A DNA stretch of 64,000 nt from Lamellibrachia satsuma (taxonomy: Eukaryota; Annelida; Polychaeta; Sabellida; Siboglinidae). Shown here piece after piece: positions 48,600 to 60,741 of this stretch; position 1 is the stretch's first letter; every line of letters starts with the position of its first letter. Under the pieces are notes generated by a model. The model searched no databases, had not been told where the DNA came from, and worked only from the letters and a program-made list of their open reading frames with translations. Both the position numbers and the translations under genes were made by a program. The DNA lies in the NCBI GenBank assembly GCA_033239005.1, contig BSQZ01000037.1, forward strand, positions 5,696,001 to 5,760,000, written 5' to 3'.

Positions 48600-49342
48600 C
48601 AGCCATATGCTATTATATAAGAAAACTCGGCATCGCCTAAAGCGTTGTTGTCTTAATACAGACGAAGATCGTCATCTGATGTTATTTCATTTACGTTATT
48701 TGCCAGGTCCTTCTCCATGAGTTTTACGTTGAACGTCCAACAGTCCGTCAGCTTCTTTAGTTTTCTCATTTCGAATGCCAGTTTCGATACTCGCGCAGTC
48801 AAGTCCTCGTTCAGGAAGAGTTGTGCGTTTCGTTGTTGTGTGTTATGTTTCTTTAATGTGAACCGGGCGCGATATACGTTATCCCGATTACGTTCAGTTC
48901 AAAATCTGAGGATGATGGGCTTTCAACCTAAGCGATGGCTCCTCTCTGGGTCGTGCAGTGAAAGTGGAGGGGTAACACCCATCTTATCTTTAATCACTGC
49001 CAGTACTGTGGTGTCGGTGTCCTCGCCCTCGCCTGTCTCAGGAACACTGTGAATTCGTTGGGCCGACGTGTGTATTGTTCTAGGTTGTCGCTGCTTTCTT
49101 CGAGTGCGTGTATCTTCTTTTCTAGCTCAACGATACGTATGTCCTTTGCCTTGACCTGTTTAGTCAGGTGTTCGATGTGTGCGTTCAGCGAATCGATCTT
49201 GTCCTCTAGATCACATGGGTACGGAGCTTTTTTTCTTCTTTGCCACTACTGCGTCATCATTTAATAGTTCAATAATTCGTAGCGCAAGCAATTCCCGTGA
49301 GTCGTCTGTGTGACTGCTGCTCCGTGTTGGCTTAGGAGGCAT
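48600..49342 (-). pseudogene. LINE ORF1p remnant, uninterrupted copy
   Basis: Minus strand, ATG at 49342. It starts MPPKPTRSSSHTDDSRELLA and has a coiled coil (about 49230-49060), then GEDTDTTVLAVIKDKMGV-type and RRM-like sequence. It runs without the LINE A insertion into NEDLTARVSKLAFEMRKLKK and CWTFNVK (48840-48720) and a VNEITSDDDLRLY tail. Frameshifts at 49235 and near 49050. It serves as the empty-site reference for 20284. Confidence 0.75.
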
Positions 49343-49737
49343 GGCAGGGCCAAGTACACGATAATAAATTGTTGGGACGTGGCAATATTCTATCACTTCA
49401 CGTGGCAATATTCTATAATTTCTTGCGTGGCAGTCCTATAGCACTTCGTGTTTCCAGTATGTCTATGTAATATCAGTGCACATTCATGCATACAGCTTGC
49501 CCATTTAGCATTCGCAGCGCCTCTTACTTTCCTGATAATCACGTCATATTCGGAACTGTGCAGAAGGACAACAACATTAAGTGGCCATCTTGCGAATGAC
49601 AAAAGTTCTGACCGTTGTGACAAATGTAACCTATTTTAGGTAATTCGTGTCCTAATGACATGTTCAATCACTGAGTGGTACTATGTAACTGTCGCTGCTG
49701 TAGTTTCCAAGGAGACATGGGCGGCTCAACTAACACA

Positions 49738-50470
49738 GTTTAATGAGCACATTGTTGATCACTCGGGTAATTTGACTAATCCAATATTATGCCGAAATGT
49801 CACGTTCGGCACGCAATCGTATGTCGATGTGTAAGTATGATATTAAGGCAGAAGATTGTGCAAGGGGGAAGATATGCACGGAAACAATGGATTAGTGGCA
49901 TTTCATTTTGAATGCTTTTGCTGGTTTTGTAACATGATTTTATGGACTATTACAGAGTAGCACTGGTTGAGTTACGAACACACTTGTTAGCAAACAAACA
50001 CGCACAACACCATTCGACAAATGACAACATCATATCAAATTTAACCAATCCAACTAATTTCACGAGACACCCGATATATCTCGCATGACAATTAACGCAC
50101 TAAGGAGCGTGACTGTTGTTTTATCAGTTATTTCCATTATAACACAGAGGCATTTCTACCGACGTTGATTATTAAATGTTTACATTGAAAAAGAAAGAGG
50201 GATAAAAAGTCATTCAGCTTTTCCATTTCACGTCTTTTGTGTCTGTATATATTTGTTAGAATCAAATCAGTCTAGTACTAAATTCAGATATACACTTAGC
50301 TTCTGCAAGGGCAACAACAATTTCATTACTGCTGACAGAGTTGCTAGGAAAGACGATGACAGAGAATTTTGAAGAGAGTTTTGATATAGCATATCATGAT
50401 ATATGAAATTAATGTCGAAAGCATGTCGAATGTCGAAAGCATTTGTTCTTTTGAACAGTACACTACCTTC
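49738..50470. other. Displaced copy of the GPCR-upstream flank, unit 4
   Basis: Matches 56190-56930 almost throughout, up to the GTTCTTTTGAACAGTACAC block, but is not adjacent to any receptor. It then jumps to sequence equivalent to 2095-2330. Confidence 0.75.
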
Positions 50471-50689
50471 CCTTATATGAACACAAATGATGAAAGAACT
50501 CACGGCATAACTTGCTCTCAAGGTTCTATTATTCTTTCTTACAAAACTGCACGCAGGTCTCTCCATGCTCCCAAAAACTACGTAGGTGGGGTCGGTTTTT
50601 GTTTGGGCAAAACGACCAAACCAATTTAGAAAATCCTGTGCGGTTTACCTGAAATGGAACGGGAAGCGGATCCGGTTGTATAGTTCCAA

Positions 50690-50928
50690 ATTTCACAACA
50701 ACAACAGTCACAATAGTCCAGCGTTAGCATCAGTTGTGACAACACCAACAGGCATGACAGTCCAGCGTTAGCATTAAATGTCACAACAACAACAGTCACA
50801 ATAGTCCAGCGTTAGCATCAGTTGTGACAACACCAACAGTCATGACAGTCCAGCGCTAGCATTAAATGTCACAACACCAACTGTCACAACAGTCCAGCGT
50901 TAGCATGAAATGTCACACCAGCGGTCAC
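50690..50928. repeat. 44-bp satellite, array 5' of gypsy 2
   Basis: Five to six monomers ending at GTCAC (50924-50928), the target duplication of gypsy 2. Confidence 0.85.
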
Positions 50929-51096
50929 TGTAGTGATATTGTAATGCATATGGTATAAGCGGCTGGAAGGTCGTCGTTGTGCTAGGGGGCTTAGGGTGGT
51001 TGGCTAAAGTAGCTGTGATAACCATGTGTTAGTTATGAGCCTAAAGTAATAAAATCCTTGTTTACATACAACCATGTCTCACCACATAATACTTTA
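50929..51096 (+). repeat. 5' LTR of gypsy 2
   Basis: TGTAGTGATATTG to ACTTTA (the partner LTR ends CTTCA). Followed by TGGTGGCAGTGGTG, the likely primer-binding site. Confidence 0.92.
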
Positions 51097-51313
51097 TGGT
51101 GGCAGTGGTGAAAGAAGGTTTTTAACAAATGATGCTCAGTAGACTATATGTTTGAATGCGGCAGAAATCGTTAGTAGATGCACATATTAAATACTCGTGT
51201 CGTGAAGTACACCTGTTATCGTTCGTTCATTCCGTATTCCCAGTCGGTCGAATCTGCAAACTAATGCTCCATTCAGTTACCGGTATTGTATAGACAAACC
51301 AACTTAACTGAAT

Positions 51314-52110
51314 ATGGCTAACTCGAAGTATCCTGCGATGAATTGGGCTGCACATGACGTGGCAGATACGTTCAAGCTTTTCAAGCAGAGACTGTTAGTG
51401 GTGTGCGAAGATAACGAGGTTACAAACAACGAAAAATAGCACGCAAAATCAAGATTGGTCTTGGTGGTGAGGGTTTGCTTCGCCTCAATGCATCCGGGTT
51501 AACAGACGCTGATCAGAAAGATCCTGCAAAGTTGTGGGGGCTATTTGAGACACAAATGGAGGTCGCTGTAAACTTCCGAATACAGCGACTAAGCCTGATG
51601 CAGTACCGGCAGAAGGGTGATGAGTCGCTAGATGAATTTGTGACGCCAGCCCAAACACAGGCACAGTTGTGTGAATTTACTGAGAAGGAGATGCAAGATC
51701 GAATAATTAAGTTAGTTAATGCAGGCACGCGGATGGAAATCTTTCGGCGTGAGCTGCTAGGAAAAGAGAAAGACCTAACCTTACATGATGTGTTCACCGA
51801 AGGCAGACGACATGAAGCTGCTGCTATCGGTACGGATAGACTGAAAAGCCTTCACGAGGGAATTAGCCACTCAATGGATCATGTTACTACGGGTAAAAAA
51901 CGTTGCAAAAAAATTGTGCATTGTATCACAAATATAGGCAAAGCCCTGCGTACCGAGATACCTGTAAAGCTTGCGACCGCAAGGGGCACTGGAAAAAGAA
52001 ATGCTGACAGACATCTGATGAGAAGAAAGATGATGTCAATCAGAAATGGAGATCTCGGACGTTCAAGGATCGTAAAGTGCATGCCATGAAGGAAATACAT
52101 GCTGATGTAT
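51314..52110 (+). pseudogene. Gag with CCHC knuckle of gypsy 2
   Basis: ATG at 51314 (MANSKYPAMNWAAHDVADTF), a stop at 51437, then an open frame from 51475 with LWGLFETQMEVAVNFRIQRL and MQYRQKGDESLDEF, the usual capsid pattern of this gypsy group. In a shifted frame a CCHC knuckle CKACDRKGHWKKKC lies at about 51960-52005, followed by a stop. Two lesions separate it from a working Gag. Confidence 0.8.
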
Positions 52111-52180
52111 CTAGCTCCACTGATACAGATGTATTCACAGAAACCTTCAATAATGTCGAGGTGACGCAAGTATCAAAAAA

Positions 52181-52702
52181 GTGCCTCCACGCAGTATCAA
52201 CCCGCGGCGACGCGTTCACCACGGTGGACATAAGATGCCCGCAGATGAAGCATACCAAGTCCTTGAGGTTGAAATAGACACTGGAGCTCAAGGCAACGCA
52301 CTGCCGATACGTACATTTAAACAAATGTATGGTAACACCGAACCTACGAAAATGCTCACACCCATCGGCCAAACTACACTTACGGCATACTCTGGGAAAA
52401 GAATCAAATGTATTGGCAACATTACACTCGCGTGCAGAAGCGGCCAGTCCAAATGGGTGAACGCAATCTTCTATGTAGTTGATGTCCGTGGTCCCGTCAT
52501 ACTAGGACTGGCGACGTGCGAAGCTCTGAAAATGGTCACCATCAGCTGCAAGGTAGAAACTGTCATGGCTGCAACTGAAAAGAGATCTATCTCATCAGTC
52601 AAAGACATGGTCTACTATGATGTGAAGAAGCCAATAACCTTAGAAGTAGATGCATCGATGAAGGGGCTAGGTGCGGCGTTAGTTCAAGAGGAGAACCAGT
52701 AG
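52181..52702 (+). pseudogene. Protease fused to RNase H start by RT deletion (gypsy 2)
   Basis: Single frame of 173 codons. EVEIDTGAQGNALPIRTFKQ is the retropepsin active site (about 52266-52320). AYSGKRIKCIGNI and PVILGLATCEALKMV complete the protease. At about codon 140 the frame passes straight into [20 protein letters not shown], the RNase H start, so the whole RT palm and fingers are missing. The unit 3 copy still keeps the RT end. Confidence 0.85.
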
Positions 52703-54235
52703 CATTTGCGTCAAAAACCCTCACAAAAACACAGGCAAACTACAACAATATCGAAAGAGAATAGCTTGCTCTAGTCCATGGTGTTGAGAGGTTCAACGCA
52801 TATCTGTATGGAAGGTCATTTACCATCAACCACAAACCTCTGGAAATGATATGTAGCAAACCAATTACGTCGGCACCACCTCGTCTTCAGAGGATGTTAG
52901 TCAAAATCCAGGGATACGACTACAGCATGAAGTATCGCCCAGGCAAGGAGATGGTAGTGTCGGACGCATTGTCACTTCTGCCTAATCCAACGAACACAGC
53001 AGAAGTAGAATTGGACATGAGGATGGATGAAGTGTCGTTTAATCTGACCATTTTCAGCCAAAACAAGCAGCGAACATTACGAGACGAGACACGCAACTGT
53101 CCGATGTTGTCTGCTTTATCAGAAGTCATCTTCCAGGGATGGCCGGAGAAGATGCGAGATCTACCGCGTGAGCTACGTTCGTTCTGGTCATACCGAGATG
53201 AATTTGGTATTGAGGATGGCGTCATCTTCAAGGGAAAACAAGTGTTGATTCCAGAATGCATGCGTCCCGATATCCTTCAACAACTGCACCAAGGTCATCA
53301 AGGTCACCAAGGTCATCAAGGCATCAAAAAGACAAGAATGCTGGCATGTGAATCTGTCTATTGGCAAAAAATCAACGAAGACATTGAGAAACTAACGAAA
53401 CGTTGTGTAGCCTGTCAGGAGCTACAAGACCAGAACAGCAAAGAACCGATGAGTATGACCGAAGTCCCGTCTGAAGCATGGAAAGTCCTAGGAACAGACC
53501 TCTTCGATGTCAAAGGAAGGACATTTATCATCCTATCAGACTACTATTCGAAGTACCCGATTGTAAAAGAGTTGCAAGCGCCAGTTACTTCCGCCGCAAT
53601 CACATATGTGATTGAGGATGCATGCGCAATGTTTGGTCGCCCCGATCAAATTAGATCAGATAACGGCCCACAATATGCAGGACAACATTTCTGAAACTTC
53701 TGCAGACGATGGAGCATTCAGCATGTGACGTCTTCACCTCATTATGCTTCATGTCAGAGCAGCACCAATCGATCCAAAACTACCATCACCTGCTCAAATC
53801 CTAATGCGGGGACAAATTACAACTTGTCTCCCCTCGCACCTGTACGATCTCCCGGACGAAAGTATAAAGGCGAGACTTGAAGAGCGCAGCGAGACCATGA
53901 AAAGGCACTATGACCGCAATGCGAGGGAAGATGATCTACCGCCCTTGCATCCAGGGCATAATGTCAGAGTACTTGACAAGCCATCGAAGAAGTGGTATCA
54001 AGGCACTGTAACGCAAAGGTGTGAAGAACCGCGGTCATACATCATCACGACACCAGGTGGCAGCAAGGTACGTCGCAACCGACGTCACTCGCGCGAAACC
54101 ATTGAGACGACAGGAAACATATCTGATGGTGCTCTCCGCCATAACGTGCTGCCACGCAGTGATACAGCTACTTCAACAACAGGCAGAATAGACGACAGCT
54201 CCGCAGAGAATGAGGAGGGAGAAGAAGGAATCGGG
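52703..54235 (+). pseudogene. RNase H and integrase of gypsy 2 (unit 4 copy)
   Basis: After a frameshift at 52702, RNase H continues (NNIERE, FTINHKPLEM). The frame 52846-53694 carries KYRPGKEMVVSDALS, an HHCC site with a local HQGHQGHQGHQG tandem expansion (about 53288-53330), CVACQELQ, LFDVKGRTFIILSDYYSK and IRSDNGPQYAGQHF. About 90 bases present in the unit 3 copy are then deleted. The frame 53744-54349 gives the C-terminal domain (WYQGTVTQRCEEPRSYIITT) and runs into the SINE. Confidence 0.85.
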
Positions 54236-54238
54236 TAT

Positions 54239-54553
54239 GCCGGGAATTGGTGGGTTGGAGATAGAGACCACCACTCTGAGTCCACAACAGGTTACACATT
54301 TACCCCCTGTGTGGGATCTTTTACTTCCCTTGGCATAGACACCAGGTAGAAGGGACCAACGGCTTTTAGTGTCTCTTCCGAAAGACACGAGCAAAGTGGG
54401 CTGAACAAATTTGCCCAAGTTTTGAAATGGCAGCAGGTGGTTTTGAACCACGGTCCCTTCGACCGAAAAGTCCGACGCTCTGCCACAGGTGGTTTCGAAC
54501 CCAGGTCCCCTCGACCAAAAGTCCGACGCTGTACCACTCGACCACCGCGCCCC
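54239..54553 (-). mobile_element. tRNA-derived SINE with duplicated head (unit 4)
   Basis: Same SINE at the same place of gypsy 2 as 35589-35902, with few differences. Its 3' edge is also the breakpoint of a deletion in the host element. Confidence 0.85.
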
Positions 54554-54641
54554 ACCTTGTCATGCCTGTCTAGTTAAGTAGTTCTGTTTATTGTTGTTAG
54601 ATGTTCATATTAATGTTAGCGTTCGTTCTTAGCTTTACTAT

Positions 54642-54652
54642 AACGAGGGGGA
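54642..54652 (+). promoter_or_regulatory. Polypurine tract of gypsy 2
   Basis: AACGAGGGGGA immediately before the 3' LTR. Confidence 0.8.
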
Positions 54653-54820
54653 TGTAGTGATATTGTAATGCATATGCTATAAGGGGCTGGAAGGTCGTCG
54701 TTGTGCTATGGGGCTCAGGTTGGTTGTCTAAAGTAGCTTTGATAACCATGTGCTAGTCATGAGCCTAAAGTAACAAAATCCTAGTTTACATACAACCATG
54801 ACTCAACACATAATACTTCA
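54653..54820 (+). repeat. 3' LTR of gypsy 2
   Basis: 168 bp, TGTAGTG to CTTCA, followed by the GTCAC target duplication at 54821-54825. Confidence 0.92.
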
Positions 54821-54942
54821 GTCACAACAGTCCAGCGTTAGCATCAAATGTCACAACAACAACATATATAACAATCCAATGTTAGCATCAAATGCCACAA
54901 CACCAACGGTCACAACAGTCCAGTGTTAGCACCAAATGAGTC
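54821..54942. repeat. 44-bp satellite, array 3' of gypsy 2
   Basis: Under three monomers (A, B, A) before the GPCR4 3' flank; the unexpanded counterpart of 36169-38795. Confidence 0.85.
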
Positions 54943-54968
54943 TAAGTACATTGTGTTTGCGAACTATT

Positions 54969-54974
54969 TTTATT
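54969..54974 (-). terminator. Poly(A) signal of GPCR4
   Basis: AATAAA on the minus strand, same position as in the other copies. Confidence 0.55.
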
Positions 54975-55056
54975 TGACGGTAACTTAGCACTATTGAGAA
55001 ATCGGCAATATGCACATGGTCAAGTATCGTTTCATATATAAACATAAAACTATTTG

Positions 55057-55985
55057 CTACCAAAGAGCACACGATTGGTATAATTCCCTGAACAATGTTG
55101 CCGTTTTCTTCCGTACGCCTCGAAAGAGGATTAAATAAAGCAGGCTATTTACGAATGAATTGCTCAATGTCATCCAAATTGCTGCGAAACGATATGATGA
55201 CGAAACGTGAATTTTGCTCCTGGCAAGGAAAACAATAAGATTAGGCATAGTTAGCACAAGGACTCCCAGGCATACAAACAATACATTTCTGCCAGAACGA
55301 ATCGACTGCACAGTCAACGACGCATAATTCCCAATGACGCCTACTTGTCCACCAATAGAGTTCACTTGAGCTGTTATTTGTAGATGAGCACGCACCACAA
55401 CACAAAATATTCTTGCCGTGGCATAAACTATGACCATCAGAGGAAGGGCGATTAATAAGGCTGTGATTGTTGTTATAACCGACTTCCCTGAAGAAGCCGA
55501 AGCGTCGTAGATGCACGTCACGAGGTTCCACGGAAGAAATGTTTCACTTCCAGCTGCGGCGATCAGAACTCCGGTCAACCAAACACAACCTATTATGACG
55601 TAGCAACGCCTGTGACTGAAGAGTTGCTCGTGTCGGAATGGATGCAATAAGGCGATCATCTTGACACCGTCAACCAGCACAGACTATAGGCAGAGTTGAA
55701 ACTGAACCATATGAAGCAGAAACGTTGGATGGCTGACAGGTAGTGGGTCATATTACGCACATCCGGTGTTGCGTTCGAACACACAGCGGCACTGATCGGC
55801 ATCACCGTACACCCAACGGCGAGATCAGAGAGCGTTAGCGAGAAGACGAACAGCGTCGTGCGATCTTCGCGCAGTTGCGGGTATCTTGCGATTACAGCGA
55901 TCACAAGAGAGTTCAGTATTACGTTTGTAATGATCACGGCGCTGATCATCACAGGCTTAATAACATGTACGTCACTTGGATCCAT
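55057..55985 (-). pseudogene. Atypical class A GPCR, copy 4, frameshifted
   Basis: Paralogue of copies 1-3 (start GCCATGG at 55985). One base is missing near 55663 in the codons of the SKM site at the end of TM3 (TGTCAAG where the others have TGTCCAAG), so the frame is lost after TM3 and resumes as the second open piece, 55057-55680. All else is readable to the usual stop. It shares TALLIALPL, FLARSKIH and WMTLSNS with copy 3. Either a recent pseudogene or a sequencing or assembly error in one read position. Confidence 0.85.
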
Positions 55986-56066
55986 GGCACAGCAACAAAG
56001 CCGGTTCTCATTTCGAAATGCACCTATGTCAAAGGTGAAGCAATGTTTTATACCTAGTGCTAGCAT

Positions 56067-56980
56067 ACAATGATGTGCGTGTATTGGTCAACAAAAGTAA
56101 TGCCCGGATTACTCGACTGGTTCTGAATGGCTGTTTTAATGTGAGGATGTCTTGGATAACTTTGTGTACACGTGCATTATGTATTTATTGTAATGAACAC
56201 ATTGTTGACCACTCTGGTAACTTGACTAATCTAATTTCATGTCGGTAATTCGACTAATCTAGTATTATGCCGGAATATCACGTTCGGCACGCAATCGTAT
56301 GTCGATGTGTAAGTATGATATTAAAATATAAGATAGAATTATGCAAGGGGGAATATATGCACGGAAATGATCGGTTAATGGCATTTCATTTTGAATGCTT
56401 TTGTTGGTTTTGTAACATGATTTTATGGACAATTACAGATTATCACTGATTGAATGTACGAACACACTTGCTAGCAAACAAACACGCACAACACCATTCG
56501 ACAAATGACATCATCGTATCGAATTTAACCAATCCAACTAATTTCACGAGACACCCGATATGTCTTGCGTGACAATTAACGTGCTAACGAGCGAGCAAGT
56601 TGTTTTATCAGTTATTTCCATTATAACACAGAGGCATTTCTACCGACGTTGATTATTAAATGTTTATATTGAAAAAGAAAGAGGGACGAAAAGTCATTAA
56701 GTTTTTCCATTTCACGTCTTTTGTGTCTATATATATATATTTGTTAGAATCAAATCAGTATAGAACTAAATTCAGATATACATTTAGCTTCTGCAGGGGC
56801 AACAATAATTCCATTATTGCTGACAGAGTTGCTAGGAAAGACGATGACACAGAATTTTGAAGAGAATTTTGATATAGCATATCATGCTATATGAAATTAC
56901 CGGATGTCGAGAACAGTTGTTCTTTTGAACAGTACACCATTTCAGTACGTTGCTTGTTAATACAATCGTCCAAGTCATTA
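56067..56980. other. Non-coding flank upstream of GPCR4
   Basis: Equivalent of 3757-4640, with the ATATAGCAT/ATGCTATAT inverted repeat near 56873-56893. No gene seen. Confidence 0.6.
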
Positions 56981-56984
56981 ATAT

Positions 56985-57560
56985 ATAATATATTATTAAG
57001 AAAAATAAAGGTCCTAATACTGATTCTTGTGGTACCCCATTCCAACTGATTTCCAGTTGGAAACCTCCCGATGTACTACATCACTCTGTTGTCTGTCAGT
57101 CAGCCATTGTTCTATCCAGTCGTTTATGCCATCCCCAATACCACTGGATTTTAATTTAATTGGTTATCTTTGTTGTAGCACTTTGTCGAAATCTTTCTGA
57201 AAATTTAAGTATATAATATATAATTGTGATCCCACGTCTATCCAGTGATTCCTTCCAAAAAAACATAACATATTTATTTAGCATGACCTCGCTTTTAGGA
57301 ATCCATGTTGAGATGGATTTAATAATGTATGCCTAACAGTGAAGTCCACCAGATGATCTTTAGCTAATCCTTCTAATAATATACAAATCACTGATGTTAA
57401 GCTTACAGGTATGTAATTGTCTGGCTTATTTCTCGAAACCTTTTTAAATAATGGTATAATGTTTGCTTATTTCCATTCAAAACGAACCACTCCGTCTTTT
57501 AATGAAAAGTTGAAAATTTTTGTAAGGGATATACTAATTTGTTCTACTAGACTGGATTGA
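56985..57560 (-). mobile_element. LINE A RT fragment, unit 4
   Basis: Minus strand; equivalent of 40850-41400 and nearly identical to it. Followed by about 290 unassigned bases. Confidence 0.75.
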
Positions 57561-57849
57561 TTGGAACGTTTATTCAAAGCATTGGCAACAGTATATACAA
57601 GACAAAAGTTTAGCTCTACTACAAATGAGAGTGTACTACGTTTGAAGGGGGTAAATACGAAGTCGTTGACTTTTGTGTATATTTACCCCTGACGTAGTAA
57701 AGCACTGGTATTATGACTATTGCAATTGCTATTCTTCTACCTGAATGACAGCGTAGAAATCATAATTGATATAATGTCATTGAAAATATTCATTTTTATT
57801 TGTTGCTTGTGTTTAAAGTAAAACTAATTATGCTAAATACACATAAGGA

Positions 57850-59330
57850 AGTTACCACAATGGCATAATTCAGTATGTTAATAATTTGATTTAGATTTAC
57901 ACAAACAGATATTTCTCAAATAAAATTGTCTGGCATTTACGTTTAAAAGCAGTTATGTTATTAGTAGCTTTTAAATGATCACTCAGGGAATTCCATAATC
58001 GCACACCATTGACACACAGACATAAGTCGCATGGTGGAACAGACACTTCGCCGGTCTAAGTCATGATTAGCTTGCATTGAGTTTGTTAAATCCTGTCTAG
58101 TAAACAAACACTTCAAAATTGATGGCAAACAGCGACCTAAGCTTTGTTCATAAATAGTAACGTTTTCAGTTATATGATATCTGGAAATGTTAAAACATGT
58201 AATTGTTGGAACGTATGATCCAACCGTCTTGCACCCTACATAATGCGGATGACTCTTTTTTGTAATAGGAAAATACAATTAGTATTTGTCGGATACGTTT
58301 TTCCTCAAAGTTCTGCACAGTAATTTAAATACAGCACAAATATATAAACTACACATACTATTCCTGTCACGCAGATGACTGCATCTATACATTATAGATT
58401 CACTTTTTAAAAGCTTTGATTGTACGTGTTTAATATTAATTTAGTAGGTTATCAATAAATACAAAAAAAAATTGCTGACTCTGACTCTTTTGATGTTAAC
58501 CTTTCGTATGTTTACATTAACATCTCTTCTGAGCATAAGATTTCCAAATAACATAAAATTAATTTGAGATATTTTCAGTGTTAACGTATTTACTGCAAAC
58601 AATGTGTGCATTTTTGTTCAGCACGTTATATACTGTTTCATTTAGTCTAATGATATTGCTATTTGCATAAAAAATATTAGTATCGTCAGCAAAGAGAATA
58701 CATTTTACAAGTTTAGATATGTTACACATATCATTAACGTACAGAATAAATAGTGTGGAGAACAAAATCGAGCCTTGGGGGACACCACATGAAATATTGC
58801 GCACATCAGACTTACATTTGTCAATAGATATACATTGTTTTCTGTTCTGGAGTTAGAAATAATATTTAATTATTTCTGTTTTCTATGTAGTCATAAATAG
58901 AAACATTTGTTGGTGCAGTAATATCCTTTGAAAATTCCGGGCCAATATTAGTAAAATAAGTGTCCAACATATTTGCTACATCTTCTTTATTATTAATGGT
59001 CACGCCATTATTAACGAAGTGCTCTGGGTAGTGATTTCCCATTACAGTTTTAAGTACTTTCCATGTAGCAGCAATGTCGTTTATTTTCTTTGCAAGTACA
59101 TTGCTAAAATACTGTTTCTTAGTAGATCTTAGAATACCAGTTAATTTTTATATGATTTATATCTGGTTTCCGGGGCGATTGATATGCATGATAGAAATGC
59201 TTTATACAGTTAATTTTTTTAATACACGAGTTCTTTAGTCCTTTAGTAAACCATGGTTTTGCTTAATTAATTGTTGGTACTTTAGGTCGCATAGTTGTTA
59301 TTGGACAGTGTTCGCATTCGCAGCATGTTT
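57850..59330 (-). mobile_element. LINE B copy, unit 4
   Basis: Minus strand; ISCGVPQGSILFSTLFILYV and ILFADDTNIFYANSNIIRLN at 58804-58640. Has the same 510-bp deletion as unit 3 (near 58845) but keeps the 100 bp that unit 3 lost. Confidence 0.8.
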
Positions 59331-59334
59331 ACGT

Positions 59335-59810
59335 TTGCTTTACGGTTGGCAAAGCGTAAGATGATGCGTGGCGGTGCAGGAGTTCGGTGCTGAGTCGCTG
59401 ATGCGTTTCTGCTGCCCGTACCGAGCGTACGACACGCAGACATGGCATTGGACTCTATGTCACTCCCCTTGGAGTGGAACTCAGAACTTGACGACCTTGT
59501 TCTCCAATGTTGCTATTTCGTCTTGCGGTGCTTCTGCATCGGTGTTCACGTTGTCGGTGATTTTTGGGTAAGTCTGATGTGTCTTGACGAGCCCGGTGAT
59601 GATAACATCATCGATTCTAGAAAACTGTTACTTCGTGATTCAAGTGCCCTGGCTTTTTGTTCTTCTTTTCTCGTTTGCACTTTGTAGACGTTTAACTGAA
59701 CTGTGACAGCAGTGCAGCAAGCTCCTTCTGGAATGTGGAAATTCCAGCAATGCCTAGTTTGATTTCAGCGAGTTGTGAGTTGTGAATTCCTCCAATGTGC
59801 TCTTTTTGGA
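59335..59810 (-). pseudogene. ORF1p-like fragment, unit 4
   Basis: Equivalent of 28440-28920, lacking the 15-bp insert that units 2 and 3 share near the GGGTAAGTCTG block. Confidence 0.45.
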
Positions 59811-59814
59811 ATTG

Positions 59815-60720
59815 GTAATGAACGAATATCCTCTCAGGTAAACACTGAACAGAAGTATCCATTTAGGTATTCCGTCATTGAATAATCATGTGATATTATA
59901 TTTCCAGTATTCTATTGGTCCACCCTAGTCTCGTACGTTTGTCTTGTTTACTCGTGACATATGCGTAGAAACTCTTGCTGTCATATTTTATGTTACATGC
60001 AAATTTTTACTTATAACTTCTTTAAGATTTTCTAATTTCAGTCTGCATTCAATGCTTCTTTGTAGTTTGTTTAGTCTCTAACCTTTCTGGTACGCCTATA
60101 AACCCTCCAAATAATTTGCTTTAACGCTATTTTTCTAATATCTTCTTTTGACAAATGTTTTTTCCAGACCGTTTGCCTTGTTTTGTAAGGGAATAAATTG
60201 TTTAATGATACTCTCAATTTTAGAATGTTCCTATATCCAATTGCGGTCTTATTCATCGGCGTGTTATTTCAATCTAGCTGTGCTAAGTATGTTCTCGTAT
60301 CTTTATTTTTACCATTTTGGAAGATTCTCCTGTATTTCTTTTTATTTTTTCTTCCTGGTTTTACTCTGATGTGAAAATGTATTTGATTATGATCACTGTT
60401 ACCCAATGGTATTTTGACATTGTCCATTAATTCATTTTGTGAAGACAAAACTATATCTAATACATTTTCTTTCCTGGTTGGTTGTAGCACGTGTTGAACA
60501 TGGAAGCTATCCTATATTAAAATTTAAAATGTTTGATCCTCACCCCCTCTACTCTCTAGAGATTTCCATTATATGCGTCCATGGTTAAATCTCCCATTAT
60601 GATACATTACCCTTAATTAATTTCATTGATAGCGATTTGTATCCAATAGTTCATGCTGAATTTCCAGAAACTATCTTGCACCAAACAGCTTCATCGCAAT
60701 CTGCTTCCCTTTCTAATTTT
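59815..60720 (-). mobile_element. LINE A endonuclease segment, unit 4
   Basis: Minus strand; NVLDIVLSSQNELMDNVK and PLGNSDHNQIHFHIRVKPGR at 60490-60330. The RT-start segment present in units 2 and 3 (KAMKDNKSHGVDGIPS) is deleted here. Confidence 0.8.
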
Positions 60721-60741
60721 ATCTGTTAAGTCTAACGTAAC

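Larger units (their letters stand above)
50929..54820 (+). mobile_element. Ty3/gypsy retrotransposon 2, both LTRs and target duplication
   Basis: Plus strand, inserted in a satellite monomer and flanked by the 5-bp duplication GTCAC. Both LTRs are 168 bp. Internal order: primer-binding region, gag, zinc knuckle, protease, then RNase H directly (RT palm missing), integrase, Pol tail, SINE, polypurine tract. A deletion derivative, unable to move on its own. Confidence 0.93.
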
